DNA of 46,475 bases from Micractinium sp. NFX-FRZ (lineage: Eukaryota > Chlorophyta > Trebouxiophyceae > Chlorellales > Chlorellaceae). A model generated the notes under the pieces. That model searched no databases. It was not told the DNA's origin and worked only from the letters and a program-made list of their open reading frames with translations. Positions 33,320 through 43,300 of the stretch are shown piece after piece. A program made the translations under genes and the position numbers. Location of the stretch: positions 1-46,475 of the forward strand of contig JAPTJF010000477.1 in NCBI GenBank assembly GCA_029339195.1, written 5' to 3'. Position 1 is the stretch's first letter. Every line of letters begins with the position of its first letter.

Positions 33320-34001
33320 GGCTCGGGGGTGCACTCCGGTGAAATTTGTTTGTTGTTGTTTTTTTATTGTGAAATTTGTTTGTTGTTTGCAGATCAGTTT
33401 GTTAATGCCGTGCGCGTTGAATTGTTGACGCCGTAGAGGGAGTCGGAGGGCCAGCATGAGGGTCGGGTTTGTTCGATCGTCCGAGGTGCCCAGGAGGTGC
33501 CCCATGGCCTCCCATGGCACACGTCAGCATTGTTGCTGGCGACTTTGTCCCTTACTTCCTATTTACTGCACTGTCGTTTCGAAAGAAATCACGTGCATAC
33601 GTATACAGTGCCTGGGGCTCACAAAAGGATGCGATGCTGTAGGCTGGGGTACCTCGCTACATCACCGAGCAGCTGGGTCGGTAGCGGAGTCATGCCGCGC
33701 CACAGACAATGTACAGCGGGCAAGAGGCTGGGGCATCGTGGGAATAAAGCAGCATTCAGGCAGCAGCAGGGCTGAGCAGGCGGCAGGAGGTAGTGGGAGT
33801 GTGGACATGCAGGTGTCTGCCGAGCATGGCGGTCGTGGGGGTAGACAAGGGCGGGCATGCCGGCGTGGCTTGCGGACTGCTGCCGCGCTGTGCCGCAGTG
33901 CATCATAGCCCAGGACCCCATTTGCTGTTATCTATCAAAACTATGTCATAGGTGCGGCGTGGTTCTGCGCACCCGCCGCATGTGACGGGCCAGCCGTCGA
34001 A
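33320..34001. other. Intergenic region: small-gene promoter and PFK 3' UTR
   Basis: It contains an AT-rich doublet close to the small-gene start (listed separately) and then the 3' UTR of the phosphofructokinase gene. No minus-strand TGTAA was found for the latter. Nothing else is visible. Confidence 0.4.
33339..33387. repeat. AT-rich tandem doublet upstream of the small secreted gene
   Basis: GTGAAATTTGTTTGTTGTT occurs at 33339-33357 and again at 33369-33387, joined by a T-rich spacer. It starts 20 bases upstream of the minus-strand ATG at 33319, so it belongs to the promoter or leader. Its composition is strikingly different from the GC-rich surroundings. Confidence 0.7.
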
Positions 34002-37000
34002 TCACTCCATGTCTGGCTGGTTGATTGCCGTCTTCAGGCGGTTCCACTGGCGGCCTGCACCAGAAAGGGGGGCGGCATTTGAGGGGCGAGCTGGAGACGA
34101 GAACAAGAGATCAGCTCTGCCACAGCGTGCCCAGCGCCTGCACTTCGCCCCTCAGGGAGCACACGCATGCAATGACCTCGCACTTGGCTCCTCACCACCC
34201 CGCTCACCGCGGGGGTCAACTGTGCGAGGGAACTGGATGATAGTGGTAGTGGGCAGCAGCACGTAGTGACTGCACAGGTGGGAGTGTGTGTTGGGGGGCG
34301 GGCGGGGGAGGGGGGGACGTTATGAAGTGGGCAAGCTGGCTTGGCCGGCCCCTCGTTTGGAGCGCTCCTGCTGCGAGCAGGCGCCGCCCAGCCCGCCTCC
34401 TCCCCGCCCCTCTCCGCCGCCACCAAGCCCTCCTCCGCCCAGCCCCTCTCCACCACCACCAAGCCCTCCTCCCAGCCCCGCGCGCTCGTCTGCCTGCACC
34501 GCCTGCACGCCACAGCCGGCTGCATACTGGGCGCGCCGCTTGGGTGGCTCTGTGGACGTGGGTCGTCCACAGAGGCCACACCCTGCCTCACTCCCATGCT
34601 GACCAGACCCACTAAGGTGCCAGTGTCGCCCAGCAGATGCGCCCTTCGCCGCCCGCTGCCCCAGCACTGCCCACCACAGTGCCCACGCAGCCCCCCCTCC
34701 CCCCCTTTGCTCCCACTCACGTGTTGACCAGCCCCACGGTGAAGTCTGTGTAGCCCGCGAATGCGCCGTGCACCGCCCCCTGCCCCAGCACCTTGCAGTA
34801 GATGCGGTCGGTGGTGATGGTGGGGATGGAGCGGATCATGTAGGAGGGGTCTGCGGCACGGCAGAAGGGGGCAGCCAGGGGGAGCAGGAGGCACGGGAGA
34901 GAAGGATGGGTGAGTTGAGGGATGAGGCAGGGAAGGCAGGAAGGCAGGCGGCATGTTGCGGGCGGTGGGCTCGGCAGCAGAGCAGGTAGGGTAGCGGGAT
35001 GGGCAGGCAGGGAGGTCACGGGTCAAAAGGTGGCACCCTGCCGGACGCCCGTTCACTCCTCACCTTGCACGTTCTCACCTTGCCCCCTCCCTCCTCAACC
35101 CAGCATGCACCCCCTGCCCGTCGCCCCCACCTCCCCCCCACCTCCCCTCACCAATGTACTTGACGTCCACCCCCTTGAACCGCTGCTTGAAGATGTCGCG
35201 CAGGAACACGCCAATGTCCTGCGGGGGAGGGGGGGCGGCGGTGGGTGGTGGCGGTGTGAGCACACATGGCACAGCAGCTGCTTGGAGGTGTCGTGCAGGG
35301 GCATGCCAGTGCCCCCGCGCACCAAAGCAGGACCGTCGGGGTTTGAGGCACAAGGCAGTCCCCAGCCGCGCCAAACACTTGCCATGCCCAGCACAAAGCC
35401 CGCCAACCCCCCTGCCCCCCAACCACCCTCCCTGCCGCGCAGCGTGCCGCTTTGCTGGCTGCATGGCGTGCCAGCAGCAGCCCCACCTGCAAGATCGGGT
35501 TGCCGCTGGCATCAGTGCCCTTTGGCCCGCTGCTGTCCATGATGTCCTGACCCGCGCCTGCACAGCGCGGCACAGAACAGCAGCAGCAGGGGGGAGGAGG
35601 TGCCTTGAGTGAGAGGGCTGGGAGAGAAAAATAGCGCAGGAACGCCGCGGGCGGCGTCCCCGGCAGAAACACTCAGCAGCAGCAGCGGCGGCGGCAGCAG
35701 CAGCAGCAGCACTGGACGCACTCCTACAATCCAGCCCGTGAGCGTCGGGAGGCAGCAGCAAAAGGACACGTAGCAGCGGCAGGCGCAGCGCAGCACAACG
35801 CACTACATCAAGCACAGCACAGCACGGCACAGCGCGGGCAGGCAGGCGCAGCAGCGCGCACCCTCCGCCACGCAGAGGACGCAGTAGTCCTTGCGCTCCA
35901 TGATTGACTGCACAAAGGCGCACAGCTTGTCCAGGCTGAACCTGATCTCGGGGATGAGGCAGACATCCACCACGCCTGCGGGACGCAAACGAAAAGAAGG
36001 GGAGGCGTGAGCAGGGCCAGGAAGCAATGTGGTTGGCGGCAGGCAGGGGGCGGTGTGAGTCGAGGGAGGCAGGAGGCAGGAGACCGGGGCGGTGCAGTTG
36101 GAGGCAACGCCAGGAGGGCCACGTTTTGCCCTCCAAACACACACACACACAAAAGCAAGTTCAAGCAATGCAGCTCAAGTGCCGCCCACCCCTGTCCGCT
36201 CCACCACAAGCAGAATGAGCACCAGTGCCCTACCCGAGGCCATGGATGCGTTCATGGCGATGAAGCCCGACTGCCGCCCCATGAGCTTCACCACGCTGAT
36301 GCCGCCGGAGCTGCGCGCCTCCACGCGCGCCGAGATGAGCGAGCGCTGCGCCTCCTCAACCGCCGTGTCAAACCCAAAGCAGCGGTCGATCTGCGCGAGG
36401 TAGGGCGTGGGGCGGTTGTATGGTGGGTGCGTGGGGGGGGCAAGGCGCATTGAGTGGGGCAAAGGTGGGTGAGAGTGGAGCGGTTAGAGGGTTGAGTGGG
36501 GTGGGTAGGCAGGTGGCGGGATGGGCACCGCTCAGGGGCAGCTCCGAAACAAGTGTGCTGTGCCCAGCGCGTACTGCCCTGCCCGCCTTCAACCAGCCCA
36601 TCACTCAACGGCCAAAAAGGCTCCCAGCCTCTCGGCAACAACGAGCTGGAGCAGCGCCGATCAGCTGCACGCTGCAATGCAGCCTTGAACGAGATGACAT
36701 CGCCCTCCCTCCCTGCCTCACCAGCTGGATGTCGTTGTCAATCGACTTGGGCACCCCCACCACGTTGCACACCACGCCCTGCTCCCGGCACTCCTTGGCG
36801 ATGGCGTGGGCCGCCGCGTTGCCGCCGTTGCCGCCAATCACGTACAGGTGGTTGACGCCCCACAGGCGCAGCCGCTCCACGATGGCGGGCATCTTGGCGT
36901 TGCCGCGGGAGGTGCCCTGTGTGGAGTTTCAGTGCGGGAGGGGGAGGCACGGGTGAACAAGCGAGAAGGGGGCATGCAGACAGGGCACGAGGCAGCATGC

Positions 37001-38956
37001 ATGTAGGATGGGCTGGGGCAGGAGTCAAAGAGCGGGCGCGCACCAGGCACCTGCCCCCCCGGGTTGGCAAGGGGCTGCTCCCCAGGCATCTAGCTCCTGC
37101 TGCCCTAACCTCTGCGCTGCCATCCACCTCCGTCCCTCCCTGCCTTGACATTCCCCTTGCGTCCCCACCCCTCTCCTTCCAGTTGCAGGCACGCTACGTC
37201 CCAGCCTCCAGCGGTCCCAAGGCACCGCCGGGGCTCCGCTGCAGACCATATGTTTCGACTGTCCTTGGCTATGTGCTGCCACCACCCGCTCGCTCACTCA
37301 CCAGCACGGTGCCCCCCTTGAGCTGGATGCCATCCACCTTGGAGCGCGACAGCTGCACCGGCTTGGAGTGGCGGTCCAGGAAGCCGCGGAGGCCGTAGCG
37401 GATGCCAAAAATCTGGTCCTCCGGCACCCCATAGTCGTCCTGTTGGAGTGGAGGAAGCAAAGAAAGAGGGCGGCGTGCGCTGTCAGGGTAAAGAGAGGCA
37501 GTAGCGGGCAGGCTGTGAGGGTGCCACCAATGTGGGCACACCGTGTGGGTTTGCAAAGCGCACCCATTAACACCGGGCCACCCACTGCCCCAGCGGCCCT
37601 TCTCACCAGCGTGTAGACAATGTTCTGCACAACATCATTCAGCCCCGGGCACAGCCCACCGCCTGCAGTGGTGTAAGGGGCAATATAATGTGAGAGATAT
37701 AGGGAGAAGGAGGCCAGGAGTGAGCAATTTGCCGACGCCGGCGTGCCGGCGGCCGAGGACGGCAAGGCCCGGCCACGTCGGCTGACGTGCACACGCCCCC
37801 ACCCACGCTGCTCCTGCAGCACACCAGGATCACAGCCCTCTGCGGCTGCTGCTGCGCTCACAGGTGACGATGGCTGCTGTCACGTCTTTGGGGTTGTGGT
37901 AGATCATGCGGCGGGGCCCCGAGCGCAGCGCAAAGTTGGGCAGCGGGATCGTTTCGTTCTTGGCGGGGTTAAAGAGAGCTGCGCTCATCTGGGGGCCGTG
38001 GTCGCGGTGCGAGCCTGCAGCTAACGAAGGGGACAGGGAGCAGAGCAGGGTGACAGGGGCTGAGCACCCAGCATGCTTGTGCAACTGCCTGACACACCGA
38101 GAGACGCAGCAGCGCAGAGCACCCAGCACCAGCACCCAGCATCACCGCATGCACCCGTCAGGAGCGGCACCCTCTTACCGCTGCTGTCCTCCGACTCATA
38201 GTTCATGATGGCCACACGCACCAGGTCCTTGTCACCCACTGCAGCAGCACACACAGCACGGTCAGCACCCACCACGGCAGAATCAAGGGGCAGGCAGGTT
38301 GGCGCCCTGGATGCAGCAATCGGGGCGGGCCAGCGGCAGCAGGCAGTGACGGCAGCACCGGTTTGCAACATACATCGGCACACAGTGCAGCGGCAGCAAA
38401 CAGCTACAGCAATTGAGACCAGGCCAGGCTGTGCGGCACAGCCTGGAGCAGGCGTGTCGGCCACACAGCGGCAATCACCCACCAAAGCCTGCGCCGGCAT
38501 TGTTGGTGGATACAAAGGGCGAATCCTGACACGTCAGCTGCTCCCGCAGGTGCCGGATCTCCAGGTACTCTGCATTTGTGCAATGCCAGTATGGTAAGGG
38601 GTTTGAGAGGTGCGTGTTGTTGGCAGGCAGGCAGGCGGGCGGGCGGGCGGCAGCGGCGGCGGCAGCAGAGCCCTGCTGTGGCCCGTACCCGCGCCGTCGT
38701 CTCGGTTGACTACAGGGATGGACGAGATGCGGTGTAGCGTGGTGACTTTGGGAGGGGGCGGCGCCTCTGCTGCTGCGGCCGCATCCTTGGGCGGGGCCGG
38801 AGGTGATGGCGGGGCGGGGGGCTTGCCAGCTTCTTGATCCTTCGCCATTGCGGTCACAACCACCCTGCCTCGAGATACCGCCACGGGCCGGAGCCCTGCT
38901 TTCGCTGAAAGGGAAACCCGAGCGTGCCCTACTGGCGCCGGGGCCAGGCAGACCAT
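34002..38956 (-). CDS. PFK: ATP-dependent 6-phosphofructokinase, plant type, plastid-targeted
   Basis: Fourteen exons: 38956-38689, 38569-38483, 38238-38179, 38014-37862, 37662-37607, 37439-37302, 36916-36722, 36390-36234, 35975-35862, 35557-35487, 35218-35152, 34850-34721, 34269-34208 and 34054-34002, giving 536 residues. It phosphorylates fructose 6-phosphate to the 1,6-bisphosphate. Signatures in order: [15 protein letters not shown] (187-201), GTSRG (255-259), PKSIDND (310-316, catalytic Asp kept), [11 protein letters not shown] (324-334), KLMGRQSGF (354-362), AEGAGQ (407-412), and the C-terminal [10 protein letters not shown]. The first 37 residues are basic, acid-free and end VVVTAMAKD, a chloroplast transit peptide. 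Odd point: the nucleotide motif usually GGDGT or GGGGT is GGNGG (282-286). Lys in the PKSIDND motif together with Gly285 is typical of plant ATP enzymes. Confidence 0.9.
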
Positions 38957-40397
38957 AGACCAGAGATGGGGCGACGCCCGAAAAGATGCCGTGATCACTG
39001 TGCAGTAGGCGCTGTCAGAGCCCTAGTTGGGAGGGCACCTTGGTTGACCTGCCAGCTGGGGCCTCAAAGCTCGCTTGCAAAAGCTTGCAGCGGTGCCAGC
39101 AGGTTGGGCTTGGTGATCGTATTGCGGGACCACGCGTGGGGGAGCGATCGGCAGCTTCAGTTGGCAGCCTGCTCTGCCCGCTGCCGCCGCCGTCGCCGCT
39201 GCTCTGTCACGTACGGCAAAGCATCATGGTTTCAACATTGTGCTGGTTTACGCTGCAGCCCGTGCTCTAAGCATGTGTCAATAAAGGTGCAGCGGCAGCA
39301 TTTTGAGCCAATCGGGCTGCGCCTCCCTGCAGCCCCAGCCCACGGCCGTGCTGAGACGGGCACAACACACTGCAGCCGTGCAGCGGCACAGCCACGGTGT
39401 TGCAAGGTTCGGGTGCCCGAGCGCGAGCCTGCCTCCTGCCACTGTTGTTCCTCACACTCATTCTGGAACCCTGGGGCGCAAATGCTTAGGTGTCCCAGCT
39501 CAATTGGCAGCGGGCGGTGGGAAAAGAGCGGGAGGCCTTGCTGGCACACATGAGGGAGAAGGATGGGCAGGCAGAGCCACCAGGGTACTCGACATGAGTT
39601 GGTAATATACACATCAATGGTCAGGCGTTGTCGCTACTGATACTGTCTGGTTTCTATTGGGGTGTCTTCTTTATGTCTTCTTTAGGTTAGTGCACAGCAC
39701 CGCACTATGCACCAGATACTGCTGACAGCATTTTTGCCGCTGTCACCCCTGCCACGCTTGGGCCGCCGATCTGCTGACTTGCAGCCCCTGCCACCGCCCA
39801 CTGCGCCAGCTCGAACAGCCTGGTGCAGCGCCTGAGCCATGGTGCTTTGCGCAGAGATACTTGGCACGCTGCAGCTTGCAATGGAGGTGCTGCGACGGAA
39901 GCCTGGGCGGCAGATCGGGGGAAGGCAGGCTGCCTCCTCCCTGCAGAAGTGCTTCACTTTAGCTACCATCACCCCACATGTACGCGCTGGGATGGGGCGA
40001 AATGACGCATCTGTGCTGCCTTGCCTGGTGGTTGCACGAGCATTCCACGGGAAGCGCAATGGGGCGGCAGCGGCGGTCGCCCCGCCCCGCCCAGCTCACC
40101 CCGCGCCGCCGTGGGTGAAGTGCCGCTCCTCCCGCTTCGAGGCACCGTCATTTGTAACGACGGGGCCGCTACGGCACCAACGAAGCCCCACAAACCCAAC
40201 GGCCAGCCAAACAATGCCAGTACCACCAGGGGGCACCGGACTGAAAAAACAGTCTGCACATCCCCCGAGCACTTGTAGCATCATCATACTGTCGGGTGTG
40301 TAGGGAAGGGCAGGGGCTGCGCTGGCCAGGACTTCGAGTGCAGGACCGAACAGTCCTGCACTGACCCGCACCGCCGCTGCGGCCCTGCGCAAGCGGT
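38957..40397. other. Intergenic region between PFK and the glycosyltransferase
   Basis: It holds the PFK promoter, then sequence with no clear genes up to about 39680, then a possible small minus-strand gene (39682-40287, listed separately). The missing first exon of the glycosyltransferase gene may also lie here. No RNA gene was seen. Confidence 0.4.
39682..40287 (-). CDS. Possible small membrane protein (weak)
   Basis: A run of three ATG codons at 40287-40279 opens a frame with one plausible membrane helix (GTGIVWLAVGFVGLRWC) and a charged stretch GASKREERHFTHGG, ending at a GTGAGC donor at 40100/40099. A good acceptor (CACTTCTGCAG, 39944) keeps phase into a basic Ser/Ala-rich tail that stops at 39682. 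The first exon looks protein-like, while the tail does not. The frame is also open upstream of the ATGs. It would be head-to-head with the glycosyltransferase gene. No family was recognised. Confidence 0.28.
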
Positions 40398-43300
40398 GTG
40401 TCCCAAGACAGCCGCTTATGGAGAAGGGTGCAGCGACCCAGGCTGGAAAGCCGCCGCCGCCCGGCCCAGAAGTTGGGGGCAGGCGCCGCCGCGGCTTGGC
40501 AGTGCACGAACGGCATTCGCAGCTCAGGGCGTGCTCTGCTGGTCCTCCTGGGGCTAGGCACGGCCTTATCCGTGCTCTACATAGGTACTGGGATTGCTGT
40601 TTTCACTGTGGCATGCATGCATGGGAGGGAATGCTGCCAGCGCTACGGGGCAGGCCTGTACTTGCACCCACTATTGTGGCTCAAACGGGCGTTCGCCTTG
40701 TTGTTGTGCAGGGTACCTTCCACCCCGGATCCGTGCAACAGCTCCACCTGCATGTGAAGCTCCCTGTGGCGGCGGGGTTCATGCTGCGCGTCGACAACGT
40801 GCAGCCTCGGGTGGGCAGCATGCCTGCAGCGTTGGCGCGCATTGTACCGCAGACGAAGACGAGGGAGGATGCCCGGCTGGGTGCTGGCAGCGGCCCAGAG
40901 GGCGAGCCAGAAGAGCCAGACACACTGTCTTTTGATGTGTGCGGCGGCTTTGCCACGCAGCGCGTGGCTCTGGTGTCAGGTGGGGCGCGAGTGGCGGCAG
41001 ATGCAGACGTTGCAGGACGGGATGCCTGTACTGCCAACACAACCGCTTCAGGGCTGTGCACACTATTGACAGGATTGTTGTTGCCATGCCTCCACCCCCC
41101 CTCTGCGCAGGCATTGTGCTTGCTGCTGAGCTCAATCGCACCGTGGTGCTGCCACACCTGCTACTGGACAGCAGCACCCAGCACAGCGGCAGCGGCAGGG
41201 TCGGCGGCAGCGACCACCTCCGCAGCGCTCTGCCATTTGGGTGGGTGCTCGCCACCTGCACCAGAGCAGCACCCACCCACCGCCTTACCCCAGCCGTTCC
41301 GCCGCCCACAGTTGCTTGGGCGGCAGCTGCGCCCCCAGCCCCCTGCCCCCAGCGCCTGCTGTACTGCGATTCATTGCCCCTTGCTGCTCACTACACTTGC
41401 CCGCTGCCGTGCGCATCATGCCCCCCTGCCTGCAGGCAGCTGTACGACCGTGCCTTCTTCATCAACCACATGCGGGTGCATGGCGTGCGCGTGTCTAAGC
41501 AGGCGCCGCCAGCGGTTGCCGTGCACCTGAACCAGCGGTTTGACTACATGACTGCCCTGGCCACAACGTACGCGGCCATGCGGCACCTCAAGTGAGCGTG
41601 GCTCAATCAACGGCCCCGGGTGCTGGAAGGTTATGGTTTGTATCATCACTTTCTTTCTTTTCACAAAAAAAGTAGTTTCATTTGAAAACCTAGTTTGGGT
41701 GGGTGCGCCCTCCAAGCTGCATGCACATGGCGTGGTCCCGCCTCGGGTCCGCGCCCCGCTAGGCACCTGCCGCCGCTGTCCATGCTCTCGCGCTCACTTG
41801 CCCCACGCACGGCTCGCCCGCGGCCTTCTTTCCTAACAGGGTGGAGTGCCCCGCGTTCAAGGTGCCAGCAGACTTGATGGTGAAGCACGAGGGGCTGGTG
41901 TTTGCGGCGCTGGGTGCGCTGCAGCCGGCGCAGCGGCTGCGGACAGTCATTGACAGGTGGGCACGCCTGGGGATGGGGCGGGGGGCCAGGGGCGGCCAGC
42001 ATGACGGCTGCTGCGGCCTGGTGAACGGAGCTTGTCACTCGGTTACACTGCATGTTTTTGCTGCCCCCGGTGCTCTTGACTTGTCTCTCAGTAGCGCAAA
42101 CCGTGTATACCCTGCCAAGTGCAGCATCCCTCTGTCCACCCTCCAACTGCTCCATTCCCCAATGCCTGCAGCATTGAGTCCAAGCTGCAAAGCCTGGGGG
42201 ACAGCAATGCCTACAATGCACTGCACCTGCGTGCGGGGGAGGACTGGGTTGCGCACTGCTTGCAGTGGGAGCAGGAGGGCATCAACGACGGTGAGCGGCC
42301 GCCGCCTGCTAGTGTGGGGCACCCGCGCCCTCCCTCCTCTGCAAAGCGGCCCATCACCTCCGCCGCAGCGCTTGCCAGCTGGAGGCATGCAGCTGCACGG
42401 TGTGGGCCTGCGCACAGCCTGCCCCACCTGCTTGGCTTGCACCAAAGCAGCTGGCTGCCCACCTGCTTGCATTGCTTGCCCGCCCGCCTGCCTGCCCACA
42501 TGCCTGACTGCCTGCCTTTCCTGCGTGCGCCTGCTGCAGGCATTGTGCGCGACAACTGCCTGAACAACACCGCCACCGTGGGCGACCGGCTGGCGCTGCT
42601 GCGCGTCAACCGCCAGGCCCCGCTGCTCGTCGCCGCCAGCTGGAGCAGGGTGAACAAGAGCCTGGCGGGGTCGGCACTGAAGAGCCTGGAGGCCACGGAG
42701 TGAGTGGGCCAGGCCAGGTTGGATGGGGGGTACAGTAGGAGCACTTGTTCTCGAAAGGCATGCCCGGGGGCATGCATGGGGCTGCGCACACCTGCAAGGG
42801 AGTTGTGGCCTGCTGGGGATCTGCTTCTGACACGCACTGCTTGTTTGCTTACAGGCCGTTTCTCAAATCAGTCTGAAAGAGGGGGGACATACGGCTTCAT
42901 CCTTATGCTGCCCGTCGCTCATGAGCTGCCCCAAGCTCCCCATGTGTGCAGGTACCCGGTGGTACTGCGTGACGACGTGGCGGGCAAGGGCGGGAAGCTG
43001 CCCACCCTGTCGAGCGAGGACTCGGCGCTGGTGGGTGGGTGGGCTGCTTGGAAGGGGGAGTGGCAGGTGCTGTGCCACAATGCGCGCCCTGCACAGCTTG
43101 GGATGGCTGGCACGCGGGCAGCAGAGTGCGGCAGAAACGAAGACGAGCAGGCACGGCAGAAAGCCACAAGCTCCTGAGCCCCCTATCACCAAAGTAGTTG
43201 CATACAGCCCCGCCCTGCCTCCCCTCCCTGCCCCCCCGCCCACGCATGTGTGCCCCCAGGTTGACTACTACCTCGCGCTGCGCAGCCAGCAGTTTGTGGG

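Noticed and set aside
41640..41690. AT-rich TTTCTTTTCACAAAAAAAG stretch considered as a retroposon poly(A) tail
   Set aside because: It lies within the intron between exons 4 and 5 of the glycosyltransferase gene with no target-site duplication or reverse-transcriptase remnant nearby.
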